Origin: Fervidifonticultor_A tertius
Lineage (GTDB): Bacteria > Sysuimicrobiota > Sysuimicrobiia > Sysuimicrobiales > Humicultoraceae
Assembly (NCBI GenBank): GCA_031459235.1
Contig: JAVKIY010000016.1
Coordinates: 1-47,821 of the forward strand
Length of the DNA: 47,821 nt
Reading direction: 5' to 3'
This document shows positions 1 to 8,007 of this stretch, one piece after another; within the stretch, counting starts at the first letter, position 1; every line of letters starts with the position of its first letter. Under the pieces are notes generated by a model, which had not been told where the DNA came from, did no database searches, and was given only the letters and a program-made list of their open reading frames with translations. A program made the position numbers and the translations under genes.

Positions 1-1
1 G

Positions 2-1492
2 ATCTACTCGGGCGACGTCTGGACGCTCCCGTTAGAGCCAGGCACGGCGCTGCGCATCGCCACGGGATCACCCATGCCCCTCGGCGCCGACGTGGTGATC
101 CCGCGGGAGATGCTCTGCGACGTCGGCGACCACGTCGAGGTTCCCTCGCCCCTACCCGTCGGGCGGCATGTCTTCCCCTCCGGCGAGGACGCCCGCGCCG
201 GGGAGACGGTGTTAGCCCCCGGCATCGTGCTGGCCGGCGGTCACCTCAGCCTGCTGGCGTCGGTCGGCTGTGCCGCCGTCCCGGTGGTCGCTCGCCCCCT
301 GGTCGCCATCCTGGCGACGGGCGACGAGCTCGGCGCGCCCCGGGCGCCGCTTGCCCCAGGCCACGTGCGAGAGAGCAACTCCTACATGCTGGCCGCAGAG
401 GTGCTGGCGGTTGGCGCCCGGGTCCTGCGCCTGGGCCCTGTGCGCGACGATTTGGGCGCGCTCGCCGGCGCCATCGCGGCCGGCCTCGACGCCGACCTCC
501 TTATGGTCACCGGCGGCGCGTCGGTCGGCGAGCGCGACTTGGTCCGTGAGGCCCTTCGGCGCGCCGGCGCCGTGTTCGCGGTCCGAGGCGTGGCGATGAA
601 GCCCGGCGGCCCGGCCGCCTTCGCCACGGCACGCGGGCGGCCGGTCTTCGTGTTCCCAGGAACTCCAGGGGCCGCCCGCGTGGCCTTCGAGATGCTCGCG
701 CGCCCGGGGCTGTGCGCGATGCTCGGCCGCTCGGATATTCATCGTCCCGTGGTCAGGGGCCGCCTGAGCGCCGGGATCCGCGTCTCGCCCGGGCGTCGGC
801 GGTTCCTGTGGGCCGCCGCCAGGATAACGCCTGGCGGTGTCCTAGCGGCCCCGCTGCCGGGCCAGGGGACCGCGATCCTCCGGTCGGCGGCCGAGGCGAA
901 CGCGCTCATCGACGTCGGTGCCGACGCCGGGCAGCTCGAGGCCGGCGATGAGGTGCGTCTGCACCTGCTCACCGACGGTCTCCACGTCGGTCCGACGGTG
1001 GGGCGGCGCGCCTACTGCGTCGTCGGCGCGCGCGACGCGGGGAAGACCACCTTGATCGAGCGGCTCCTGCCCATCCTGCGGGCGCACGGGCTCATCGCGG
1101 TCGCGGTCAAGCACCACGTCCACCTGGATGCGCCCGAGCGCGAGGGCTCCGACACGGCGCGCTTCGCGGCGGCCGGGGCCGCGGCGACAGTCCTGGCCGG
1201 CCCGGGCGGCATCGTGCGGCGCGCGCCCTCGCTCGTGGACCCGCCGATCGACGAGGTGCTCGCCACGGTCGGGCATGCCGACGTCGTGCTCGTGGAAGGC
1301 TACAGCCGGTCGGCGCGACCCAAGATTCTCGTCGGCCAAAGCGGCGTGGCGCCCGACCGATCGGCCCCGGCCGGGCCGATCGTCGCCGTCGTCCATGACG
1401 CCCCGCAGGTCGCCGCGGTGGAGGGCGCGGCGCTGTTCCGGTGGGATCAGGTGGACGCCCTTGCGGCGCTCATCGCCTCGGGCCGGATATGA
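2..1492 (+). CDS. moeA-mobB: MoeA-MobB fusion, molybdopterin molybdotransferase with a C-terminal GTPase domain (5' end cut by window)
   Basis: The frame is open from base 2, so the true start lies left of the window; 496 residues are visible. The first part is MoeA, which inserts molybdate into adenylated molybdopterin in the cytosol. The domain II phrase TGSPMPLGADVVIP comes first, then the MPT-binding domain with TGDEL, SNSYM, TGGASVGERD and MKPGGP. The usual GLPGNP loop appears as FPGTPGA. A MoeA C-terminal beta domain follows. From about nt 1000 a MobB domain begins with a P-loop, GARDAGKTTL, then KHH and GSDTARFAAAGA, the GTP-binding partner of MobA. MoeA and MobB are usually separate or fused in other orders. 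The stop overlaps the mobA start (ATGA). Function is assigned from family motifs. Confidence 0.9.
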   Translation: MYSGDVWTLPLEPGTALRIATGSPMPLGADVVIPREMLCDVGDHVEVPSPLPVGRHVFPSGEDARAGETVLAPGIVLAGGHLSLLASVGCAAVPVVARPLVAILATGDELGAPRAPLAPGHVRESNSYMLAAEVLAVGARVLRLGPVRDDLGALAGAIAAGLDADLLMVTGGASVGERDLVREALRRAGAVFAVRGVAMKPGGPAAFATARGRPVFVFPGTPGAARVAFEMLARPGLCAMLGRSDIHRPVVRGRLSAGIRVSPGRRRFLWAAARITPGGVLAAPLPGQGTAILRSAAEANALIDVGADAGQLEAGDEVRLHLLTDGLHVGPTVGRRAYCVVGARDAGKTTLIERLLPILRAHGLIAVAVKHHVHLDAPEREGSDTARFAAAGAAATVLAGPGGIVRRAPSLVDPPIDEVLATVGHADVVLVEGYSRSARPKILVGQSGVAPDRSAPAGPIVAVVHDAPQVAAVEGAALFRWDQVDALAALIASGRI

Positions 1493-2121
1493 CGTCGTCC
1501 AGGGAACTCACCGGCATCGTGCTGGCTGGCGGCCGCAGCCGGCGCATGGGCGCCGACAAGGCGTTCCTGGACGTGGGCGGCCGTCCGATCATCCGGCGCG
1601 TGCTCGACGCGCTGGCGGCATCGTGCGCGTACGTGCTCGTCGTCGCGAAGGACCCGGCGGCCTACGCCGGGCTGGGGGTGCGCGTCGTGACCGACCTGGT
1701 GCCCGATCAAGCGCCCCTGTTCGGGTTGTGCGCCGGGCTGCGCGCCGCGAGGAGCCCGTGGGTCTTCGCCGCGGCCTGCGACCTGCCGTTCCTCGCCCCG
1801 GACGCGGTGCGGGCGCTCGCGGCCCGCGCGGCGGGCTGGGACGCGGTCGTGCCGCGCGCCAATGGCCGCTGGCACCCGTTGCACGCGGTGTACGCGCGCG
1901 CGGCGGCCGAGACGCTCGAGCGACAGGTGGCCGCGGGGGAGCGGGGCCTGTGGAGGGCGATCGTCGGGCTGCGCGTGCGCGAGGTCGGCGAGGACGAACT
2001 CGCCGCCGCCGACCCGACGCTGCGCACACTGTACAACGTGAACACGCCAGAGGCCTACCGCGCCGCGCGCGCGATGGCCGCGGCCGACAAGGAGCGCCGC
2101 GCCGCGCTCCCGAAGAGGTGA
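1489..2121 (+). CDS. mobA: Molybdenum cofactor guanylyltransferase MobA
   Basis: A 210-residue protein that transfers GMP from GTP to molybdenum-molybdopterin to make the MGD cofactor. The nucleotidyltransferase signature is clear at the N terminus: LAGG at residues 12-15, then SRRMGADKA. Further on are VTDLVPDQAPLFGLCAGL and AACDLPFL, which carries the metal-binding Asp. YNVNTPE near the C terminus is also typical of MobA. The ATG at 1489 overlaps the stop of the MoeA-MobB gene, so the two are translationally coupled. This start places the LAGG motif at the usual distance from the N terminus. MGD is used by DMSO-reductase-family enzymes, none of which lies in this window. Confidence 0.93.
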   Translation: MTSSRELTGIVLAGGRSRRMGADKAFLDVGGRPIIRRVLDALAASCAYVLVVAKDPAAYAGLGVRVVTDLVPDQAPLFGLCAGLRAARSPWVFAAACDLPFLAPDAVRALAARAAGWDAVVPRANGRWHPLHAVYARAAAETLERQVAAGERGLWRAIVGLRVREVGEDELAAADPTLRTLYNVNTPEAYRAARAMAAADKERRAALPKR

Positions 2122-2189
2122 GGCACGCGCCAGGGTCCGCCCGTCCGGCGCATCACCGGGATCGTCGCTTCCGAGGAGGCCGTCGATCG

Positions 2190-2651
2190 ATGGCACAGCG
2201 TGGCAGTGCGCTCCCCTACGTGGCCCTCGCGCTTTCCGTGGTCGCTCTGGTGGTGAGCCTGGTCGCGTTCATGAACCGCCGGGCGTCGGCCCCGGCGTTG
2301 CCGCCGGCGCCGACGATGCCCACGCGCGTGTCGCTCTCGATGGTGGTGGCGACCTTCTCCGGGCAGGGCGTCTTCGCCCACCGCTGGTACCCGACCATGA
2401 TCGTCGTGCGGGAGGGTGACACCGTGGATCTGGCCGTGGCGAACCCTGATGAGTTCGCCCATCAGCTCGAGATTCCGGCGTTCAACGTGAAGACGAAGAT
2501 TCTCAACGCCGGCGACAGCGAGCGCGTCACCTTCGTGGCGAACCAGGTGGGGGTGTTCGAGTACCGCTGCTCCCTGCCGTACGACGCGGCCCGGAAGCAC
2601 TGCACCCCGGACCATGACGAGATGCGCGGCTACCTGATCGTCACCAAGTGA
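2190..2651 (+). CDS. Membrane-anchored cupredoxin with expanded CuA-like motif
   Basis: A 153-residue protein with one N-terminal hydrophobic segment (about residues 9-28) and a Pro/Ala-rich linker, so it is probably an anchored domain outside the membrane. The rest is a cupredoxin fold. The candidate copper ligands are His91 (EFAHQLE), Cys127, Cys138, His142 and Met145. These give C-x10-C-x3-H-x2-M, which is the CuA pattern of COX2 and NosZ (C-x3-C-x3-H-x2-M) with seven extra residues between the cysteines. It could instead be a type 1 site with a spare Cys. GAGGAGGC at 2173-2180 supports this start. The next gene is a paralogue overlapping by GTGA. Role unknown; electron transfer or copper delivery is inferred. 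Confidence 0.82.
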   Translation: MAQRGSALPYVALALSVVALVVSLVAFMNRRASAPALPPAPTMPTRVSLSMVVATFSGQGVFAHRWYPTMIVVREGDTVDLAVANPDEFAHQLEIPAFNVKTKILNAGDSERVTFVANQVGVFEYRCSLPYDAARKHCTPDHDEMRGYLIVTK

Positions 2652-3139
2652 GGCCCCCGATGCGTTCCAGCCCGTCCGCCTCGTCCGCCACGGCTGCCAT
2701 CCTCATCGCCCTGGCCGCGCTGCTGCTCGCGTCGCTGTCCGCCCGGCCCGCGGCGCAGCCAGCCCTGCAGGCGTCGGCTCCGCCGCCCGCCACCCTGGAC
2801 GTGGATCTGATCATCACCGGGCTGGGTGCGGCGGGCGAGCCGGCGACGCACCACTACTACAACCCCTCGATGATCGTCGCGCGCACGGGGGACCGTCTGC
2901 GCGTGCGTTTCCGCAACCTCACCTTCGCCAGCCACGGAATCGAGTTCGAAGGGTACGGGGTGCGGACCGGCGTGCTACCCGGCGGCCCCAGGGGCCTCGA
3001 GACCGTGGAGTTCGTCGCCGACCGGCCCGGTGTGTTCCGGTTTAAGTGCTACGTGCCCTACGACCCCGCGGCCGGGATGTGCTCGCCGGACCACGACACC
3101 CAGATCGGCTACCTGGTCGTCCTCGACGGGTCGCGATAG
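2648..3139 (+). CDS. Second exported cupredoxin with CuA-like motif, Met replaced by Gln
   Basis: A 163-residue paralogue of the preceding gene. It has an N-terminal hydrophobic stretch (ILIALAALLLASLSA, a signal peptide or anchor) and a single cupredoxin domain. Possible ligands are His96 (FASHGIEF), Cys134, Cys145 and His149, in the spacing C-x10-C-x3-H-x2. The position that should be Met is Gln152. Gln is a known axial ligand in some blue copper proteins such as stellacyanin, so copper binding with a lower potential is conceivable. The GTG at 2648 overlaps the upstream stop and an in-frame ATG at 2660 is an alternative start. The two genes are almost certainly co-transcribed. Partner proteins are unknown. 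Confidence 0.8.
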   Translation: MRPPMRSSPSASSATAAILIALAALLLASLSARPAAQPALQASAPPPATLDVDLIITGLGAAGEPATHHYYNPSMIVARTGDRLRVRFRNLTFASHGIEFEGYGVRTGVLPGGPRGLETVEFVADRPGVFRFKCYVPYDPAAGMCSPDHDTQIGYLVVLDGSR

Positions 3140-3187
3140 CGCACCCGGCGGCAGGGTGCGGCGCGCTGGTCCGGGAAGCATCGCGGC

Positions 3188-4408
3188 GTGAAGGCTGTCG
3201 TCGCCGACATCACGATTCCCCGCTACCTGGCCACCCGCGCCCTTGGCCGGCTCTGGCGGCCGGCGTTCTGGCGTGGACCAGGCCCGCTCCGCCTGATCGA
3301 GACACCGGAGCCGCCGCTGCCGGGTCCGGCGTGGGTGCGCGTGCGCGTGGACCTGGCCGGCATCTGCGGCAGCGACCTGCACTTGGTCCTGCTGGAGACG
3401 AGCCCGTCGGCGTCGGTCTACGCGTCGATGCCGTTCGTCGTGGGCCACGAGAACGTGGGCACAGTGGTCGAGGCCGGCGAGGCCGCAGGCGTCGCGGTGG
3501 GCACCCGTGTGGTGGTGGAGCCGCTGCTGCCGTGCGCGACCCGAGGCTTCGACGAGCCCTGCCCGGCCTGCGCGCGCGGTGACTACAACCTGTGCAGCCG
3601 GTTCGCCGAGGGCACGCTGGCCCCCGGCATCGGGCACGGCGCCTGCCGCGACGTGGGCGGCGCGTGGGGCGAGGTGATGGTCGCGCACCGTACCCGCCTG
3701 GTGCCCGTGCCCGCTGGCGTGTCCGACGAGCAGGCGGTCTTGACCGAGCCGCTCGCGGTCGCGGTCCACGCCGTGCTCCGGTTCGTGCCCGAGACGGCCG
3801 GGACCGTGCTCGTCGTGGGGGCGGGGACCATTGGCCTCGCCGCGGTCGCCGCGCTCCGGGCGCTCCGCCCGGGGGCGCGAGTGGTCGTGCTTGCCCGCCA
3901 CGCGCACCAGGCCGAGCTGGCGAGCCGGCTGGGTGCCGTCGAGGTCCTCGGTAGTGCGGGCGGCGACCACTACGCCGAGGTCGCGCGCATGGTCGGCGCC
4001 AGGGTACTGCGGCCGCTGCTGGGTCCGCCGGTGCTGACCGGCGGCGCCGACGCGACGCTCGAGTGCGTGGGGGCCGGGCGCAGCATCGACGACGCGCTCC
4101 GGCTGACGCGCGCCGGCGGCGTGGTCGTGCTCGTCGGGCTAGCGTCGGTGCCGCGCGGCGTGGACTGGACGCCGGTGTGGCTGCGCGAGGTCGAAATCCG
4201 CGGCAGCGGCTACTACGCCGAGGAGCGGGTGGACGGCCGGCGCGTGCGCGCGATCGACGTGGCGATGGATCTTCTGGCGACCGGCCGCGTGGACCTGCGG
4301 CCGCTGGTGACCCACCGGTTCCCCCTCGTGGATTGGCAGCGTGCGGTCGCCGTCGCGCTCGACCGCCGCCGCTACCGGGCGGTCAAGGTCACGCTCGCAC
4401 CCCGCTGA
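3188..4408 (+). CDS. Zinc-dependent alcohol dehydrogenase family protein (MDR)
   Basis: A 406-residue medium-chain dehydrogenase/reductase, expected to oxidise an alcohol or reduce an aldehyde with NAD(P). Catalytic zinc ligands are seen in GICGSDLH and GHENVG. A structural-zinc cysteine cluster follows (CATRGFDEPCPACARGDYNLC region, four cysteines). The Rossmann dinucleotide motif is VGAGTIGL. The N terminus has about 35 residues more than usual before the catalytic domain. Substrate cannot be told from the sequence. The start is GTG at 3188 with GGGAAG upstream. It sits 48 bases after the cupredoxin pair and may share their transcript, though no functional link is evident. A promoter for the next operon begins immediately downstream. 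Confidence 0.88.
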   Translation: MKAVVADITIPRYLATRALGRLWRPAFWRGPGPLRLIETPEPPLPGPAWVRVRVDLAGICGSDLHLVLLETSPSASVYASMPFVVGHENVGTVVEAGEAAGVAVGTRVVVEPLLPCATRGFDEPCPACARGDYNLCSRFAEGTLAPGIGHGACRDVGGAWGEVMVAHRTRLVPVPAGVSDEQAVLTEPLAVAVHAVLRFVPETAGTVLVVGAGTIGLAAVAALRALRPGARVVVLARHAHQAELASRLGAVEVLGSAGGDHYAEVARMVGARVLRPLLGPPVLTGGADATLECVGAGRSIDDALRLTRAGGVVVLVGLASVPRGVDWTPVWLREVEIRGSGYYAEERVDGRRVRAIDVAMDLLATGRVDLRPLVTHRFPLVDWQRAVAVALDRRRYRAVKVTLAPR

Positions 4409-4422
4409 CGACCCGTCCCCGA

Positions 4423-4438
4423 GTCAATTTTGCTTGAC
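4423..4438. promoter_or_regulatory. Inverted repeat GTCAA-N6-TTGAC overlapping a -35 box
   Basis: Two perfect 5-base arms separated by TTTTGC lie in the short gap before the regulator gene at 4473. The right arm is part of the TTGACA -35 box. This is the most AT-rich patch for kilobases. An autoregulatory operator for the adjacent DNA-binding protein is a reasonable inference; no binding evidence exists in the sequence itself. Confidence 0.45.
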
Positions 4439-4463
4439 AGATGTCTTTAATCGTGTCTAACCT
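4434..4463 (+). promoter_or_regulatory. Promoter of the molybdate-type regulator / modAB operon
   Basis: A perfect -35 TTGACA (4434-4439) is followed by an 18-base spacer and a -10 candidate TAACCT (4458-4463). TCTAAC at 4456 is an alternative -10. Transcription would begin near 4470, only about 3 bases before the ATG at 4473, implying a leaderless or nearly leaderless mRNA. Confidence 0.6.
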
Positions 4464-4472
4464 TAGAGGCAT

Positions 4473-5579
4473 ATGGGGCGCCGAACCGTCGTGGAGTTCG
4501 ACAACCGCCTCGGGGGTGTGCGCGAAGCGCGAGGGCTCTCGCAGACCGCGCTGGCGCGGCTCGCCGGTCTCTCGCGCCAGGCGCTGCACGCCATCGAGAC
4601 GGGCCGCTACGTACCCAACACGGCGGTGGCGCTGCGGCTGGCGCGCGCGCTCGGCTGCGCCGTCGAGGACCTCTTCGCGGCACCTGCGGACGCCGTGGTG
4701 GAAGCCCGATGGGCGGGCGGCGCCCGGCGGTCGACCCGGGTGCGCCTGGGACACGTGCGGCAGCGTCTCGTCGCCTGGCCGCTTGCCGGTCTTGAGGCGT
4801 TGTCCTGTGGCGACGGCGTGGTCGTTGGGGCCGGGGCAGAGCAGGTCCGCGTGTCGCTCCTGCGCCCCGCCGGGTCGCCGGAGCAGACGCTGTTCGTGGT
4901 CGGGTGCGACCCCGCGTTGGGCATCGCCGCCGGCCTCGCGGAGCGCGCGGCGAAGGTCCGCGTCCACTGGGTCGTAGCGAGCAGCGCCCAGGCGCTTGGG
5001 GCCATGGCGCGGGGAGACGCCCACATTGCCGGCACGCACCTGCACTCGCCGCGGGACCCCGAGGGGACCCGCGCGATCCGTGGGGCACTGCGGGGCGCAT
5101 CCGTCACCGTCTTCACGGTCGCGCGGTGGACGGAAGGGCTCATGCTGGCGCCCGGCAACCCCCGCAGGGTCCGTCACGCCGGGGATCTCCTGCGCCGGGG
5201 TGTCCGCATCGTCAACCGCGACGCCGGCGCGGGGACTCGCCGGGTCTTCGACCGGTGGGTACGCAGCGCTGGCGTCGACCCAGGACACGTGTCCGGGTAC
5301 GAGCGCGAGCTCCACAGCCACTTTGCCGTGGCGGAGGCCGTGGCGTCGGGCCTGGCAGATGCGGGTCCGGGCGTGCTGCCGGTCGCGCGCGCCTACGGGC
5401 TCGACTTCCTGCCGGTGGACGAGCAGCGCTACGACCTCGTGATCCCGCGGGACCTCTTCGACGCCGGACCGGTTCGCACGTTCCTCGACGTGCTGGTGAG
5501 CCGTCCGTTCCGGCGGGAGCTCGAGGCGATCGGCGGGTACGACGTCGCGCCAGCCGGCGCGGTTCGAGTGCTGAACTAG
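4473..5579 (+). CDS. HTH regulator with periplasmic-binding-protein-like sensor domain (molybdate-type)
   Basis: A 368-residue cytosolic regulator. Residues about 14-65 are an XRE-type helix-turn-helix (LSQTALARLAGLSRQALHAIETG). The remainder resembles the PBP-like domain found fused to HTHs in putative molybdate sensors (COG1910-like). Its segments include IVNRDAGAGTRRVFD, GYERELHSHFAVAEAVASG, ADAGPG and FLPVDEQRYDLVIP. Binding of molybdate or tungstate and control of the modAB genes just downstream are inferred from this architecture and position. It is not ModE, which has a winged helix and TOBE domains. The start follows a strong promoter by only about 10 bases. Confidence 0.85.
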   Translation: MGRRTVVEFDNRLGGVREARGLSQTALARLAGLSRQALHAIETGRYVPNTAVALRLARALGCAVEDLFAAPADAVVEARWAGGARRSTRVRLGHVRQRLVAWPLAGLEALSCGDGVVVGAGAEQVRVSLLRPAGSPEQTLFVVGCDPALGIAAGLAERAAKVRVHWVVASSAQALGAMARGDAHIAGTHLHSPRDPEGTRAIRGALRGASVTVFTVARWTEGLMLAPGNPRRVRHAGDLLRRGVRIVNRDAGAGTRRVFDRWVRSAGVDPGHVSGYERELHSHFAVAEAVASGLADAGPGVLPVARAYGLDFLPVDEQRYDLVIPRDLFDAGPVRTFLDVLVSRPFRRELEAIGGYDVAPAGAVRVLN

Positions 5580-5594
5580 GGAGAAGGTCTCGAC

Positions 5595-6380
5595 GTGCTC
5601 GGTGCGGCGCGGGTCTGCCTGGTTCCGGTCCTCCTCCTCCTCGTGGTTGTCGGCGCGCACGGGCAGGCGCCTGCTCAGGAACTCCTGGTCGCCGCGGCGG
5701 CCGACCTTCGATACGCCTTCGAGGAGATGGGGATCGCGTTCCGGCAGCGGACGGGTGTGGCTCCGACGTTTTCCCTCGGCTCGTCCGGGCAGCTGGCCCA
5801 TCAGGTGGAACACGGGGCGCCGTTCGACATCTTCTTTTCTGCCAACGCGGAGTTCGTGGAGCGCCTGGCGCGCGGCGGCTTCGTCCTGCCGGAGACGGTG
5901 CAGCTCTACGCCATCGGCCGGATTGTCGTGTGGGTGCGGCGGGACTCGCCGCTCGACCCGACTCGCGGGCTCGGGGTGCTGGACGACCCGCGCGTGCGGT
6001 TCGTCGCCATCGCCAATCCCGAGCACGCGCCGTACGGCGAGGCGGCCCGCCAGGCCCTCGAGCGCAGCGGCCTGCTGCCCCGCGTGCGCGGCCGGCTCGT
6101 GTTCGGCGACAACGTGAGCCTGACGTTGCAGCTCGTGACGTCGGGCAACGCCGATGTCGGGATCGTCGCCCTCTCGCTGGCGCTCGCGCCGACCGTCGCG
6201 CGCGAGGGACGATACTGGCTCGTGCCAGAGGCGCTGCACGAGCCGCTCCGGCAGGCCACGGGTGTGGTGACGCGGTCCCAGCGCCAGCCCCTCGCCCGCG
6301 CGTTCCTCGCCTTCGTCAACGGTGACGGCCGTCCGATCATGCGCCGCTTCGGGTTCGTCCTGCCCGGCGAGGCGCAGTAG
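5595..6380 (+). CDS. modA: Molybdate ABC transporter substrate-binding protein ModA
   Basis: A 261-residue exported binding protein for molybdate or tungstate. A signal peptide covers about residues 1-25 (VLLLLVVVGAHGQAPAQ). ModA family features follow: VAAAADLRYAFEEM, FSLGSSGQLAHQVEHGAPFDIFFSAN, VFGDNVSLTLQLVTSGNADVGIVALS. These carry the Ser residues that hold the oxyanion. GTG at 5595 is preceded by GAGAAGG at 5581. It follows the regulator by 15 bases and is followed by modB after 13 bases, so the three form one operon. Confidence 0.93.
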   Translation: MLGAARVCLVPVLLLLVVVGAHGQAPAQELLVAAAADLRYAFEEMGIAFRQRTGVAPTFSLGSSGQLAHQVEHGAPFDIFFSANAEFVERLARGGFVLPETVQLYAIGRIVVWVRRDSPLDPTRGLGVLDDPRVRFVAIANPEHAPYGEAARQALERSGLLPRVRGRLVFGDNVSLTLQLVTSGNADVGIVALSLALAPTVAREGRYWLVPEALHEPLRQATGVVTRSQRQPLARAFLAFVNGDGRPIMRRFGFVLPGEAQ

Positions 6381-6393
6381 CGTCGGGCACGGC

Positions 6394-7062
6394 GTGGCGG
6401 TCGAGATCGACTGGTTTCCCCTGTGGCTCTCCCTGCGGGTCGCCAGTCTGGCCACGGGGCTGGCGACCGTGACGGGCGTAGCCGCCGCGTACCTGCTCGC
6501 GCGCGGCCCGTTCCGTGGCCGCGCGGTCCTGGAAGGCCTGACCTCGCTGCCGCTGACGCTGCCCCCGACGGTGCTCGGCTACTATCTGCTGGTCGCCCTC
6601 GGCCGCCAGAGCGCGTTTGGGGCATGGTTCGAGGGAGTGTTCGGCGACCCGCTGGTGTTCACGTGGAGGGGTGCCGTGGTGGCCGCCACGGTCCCGTCGA
6701 TTCCGCTGGTGGCCCGTACCACCAGGGCCGCCTTCGAGGACGTGGAACCGGGGGTGTTGGAGGCGGCCCGGATCGACGGCGCGGGCGCGCTACAGCAGCT
6801 CGTGCGAATCCTCCTGCCCCTTAGCAGGCGCGGCATCGCGGCGGGCGTCGCCCTGGGCTTCGCCCGGGCGCTCGGCGATTTCGGCACCACGCTCATGGTC
6901 GCGGGGAACATCCCCGGACGGACGCAGACCCTCCCCATCGCGCTCTACGACGCCGTGCAGGCCGGACGGTGGGAGACGGCGGGGATTCTCGCGGTGCTGC
7001 TCAGTGTCGTGTCGGTGGCGGTGCTGGTCGTCGTGGCGCGCCTGGGCGAGCAGGGAGCCTAG
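6394..7062 (+). CDS. modB: Molybdate ABC transporter permease ModB
   Basis: A 222-residue integral membrane permease with about five to six hydrophobic segments. The ABC-interaction (EAA) loop is LEAARIDGAGALQQLVRILLP. The ModB-type LTLPPTVLGYYLLVALGR segment and ALGDFGTTLMVAGNIPGRTQTLPIALY are also clear. I chose the GTG at 6394, just after the modA stop, because a longer frame starting at 6322 would run into modA and its extra residues do not look like ModB. The ATPase gene modC is not next to it; a TauE-type gene follows 5 bases later. Confidence 0.92.
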   Translation: MAVEIDWFPLWLSLRVASLATGLATVTGVAAAYLLARGPFRGRAVLEGLTSLPLTLPPTVLGYYLLVALGRQSAFGAWFEGVFGDPLVFTWRGAVVAATVPSIPLVARTTRAAFEDVEPGVLEAARIDGAGALQQLVRILLPLSRRGIAAGVALGFARALGDFGTTLMVAGNIPGRTQTLPIALYDAVQAGRWETAGILAVLLSVVSVAVLVVVARLGEQGA

Positions 7063-7067
7063 CGCGG

Positions 7068-7877
7068 GTGGTACCCGGCGGTCCCACGCTGGTCTTCCTC
7101 CTGGGCGCGGTCATCGGCGTGCTGGGCGGTCTGATCGGCCTGGGCGGCGGCGAGTTCAGGCTGCCGGTCCTGGTCGGCCTGCTCGGGTATGCGGCCCGGC
7201 AGGCCGTCCCGCTGAACCTGGCGGTCAGTCTGGTGACGCTGGCCGCCTCGCTGGCAATCCGCGCGCGGACGCTGTCGCTGGCGCCGGTGGCCCCTCATGG
7301 GGTCGCAGCCGCTGGAATGCTCGCCGGCGCGCTGGTCGGGGCGGCTGCGGGTCCGTCCGTGGCCCGGCGCCTCTCGAACGAGCGCTTCGTGCTCACGGTG
7401 CTCGTGCTCCTGCTCACCATCGGCGCTATCCTGATCGCCGAGGGGCTGCTCCCCAAGACGATACCGGCGCTCCTGCCCGCGGCGTCGCCCTGGCAGGCAG
7501 CGGCCGGCGTCGGCTTCGGCCTCGGGATCGGTCTCGTCAGCAGCCTGCTCGGGGTGGCGGGTGGCGAGCTCATCATCCCGACCCTGGTCATCGCCTACGG
7601 CGCCGACGTCAAGGCCGCGGGGACCGCGAGCGTCATGATCAGCCTGCCGGTCGTGCTGGCCGGGATCGCGGCGTGGCGCCGGCGGGGCGGATTCAGCAGT
7701 GCCGACGCTCTCCGAACGACCGTGCTGCCGATGGGGGCGGGCTCGGTCGTGGGAGCGGCCGCCGGCGGCGTCCTGGTCCGCTACGTGCCCGAGGGGCCGA
7801 TCAAGGTCTTTCTGGGCCTGCTGCTCATCGTCTCGGCGTTGCGAGGCCTGCGAAAGGGCGCCCGTCCCGAGGATTGA
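7068..7877 (+). CDS. Sulfite exporter TauE/SafE family permease
   Basis: A 269-residue membrane protein with about eight hydrophobic helices in two repeats. Each repeat holds a glycine-rich signature: GVLGGLIGLGGGEFRLPVL near the N terminus and LLGVAGGELIIPTLVIAYG in the middle. This is the TauE/SafE (DUF81) fold, whose members move sulfite, sulfoacetate or other small anions. GTG at 7068 lies 5 bases after modB, where modC would be expected. The substrate is unknown; an oxyanion would fit the operon context. Confidence 0.85.
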   Translation: MVPGGPTLVFLLGAVIGVLGGLIGLGGGEFRLPVLVGLLGYAARQAVPLNLAVSLVTLAASLAIRARTLSLAPVAPHGVAAAGMLAGALVGAAAGPSVARRLSNERFVLTVLVLLLTIGAILIAEGLLPKTIPALLPAASPWQAAAGVGFGLGIGLVSSLLGVAGGELIIPTLVIAYGADVKAAGTASVMISLPVVLAGIAAWRRRGGFSSADALRTTVLPMGAGSVVGAAAGGVLVRYVPEGPIKVFLGLLLIVSALRGLRKGARPED

Positions 7878-7913
7878 TCCGATCTGAGGCGGCGAGGCGC
7901 GCTCGCGGTCCTC

Positions 7914-7942
7914 TTGCCCGGCGTCGGTGAACACGCTACCCT
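7914..7942 (+). promoter_or_regulatory. Candidate promoter of the first blue-copper lipoprotein
   Basis: TTGCCC (7914-7919), a 17-base spacer, then TACCCT (7937-7942). The match to the sigma-70 consensus is modest, but the same arrangement (TTGGCG-N17-TACCCT) precedes the paralogous gene downstream, which strengthens both. The leader would be about 60 bases. Confidence 0.4.
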
Positions 7943-8007
7943 GGCGACGGTGGCGCGTCCGGCGCCACGTCCTCATCGCCACGTGCTCGAAACGAGGAGG
8001 CCTGTTG

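Noticed and set aside
1128..2189. Long upstream extension of the first cupredoxin gene
   Set aside because: The open frame continues upstream through mobA in another frame, but the extension is Arg/Ala-rich and the hydrophobic signal and ribosome site mark ATG 2190.
4389..6455. Minus-strand open frame of about 690 codons opposite the regulator and modA
   Set aside because: Antisense to convincing genes, crosses the plus-strand promoter region, composition typical of a shadow frame.
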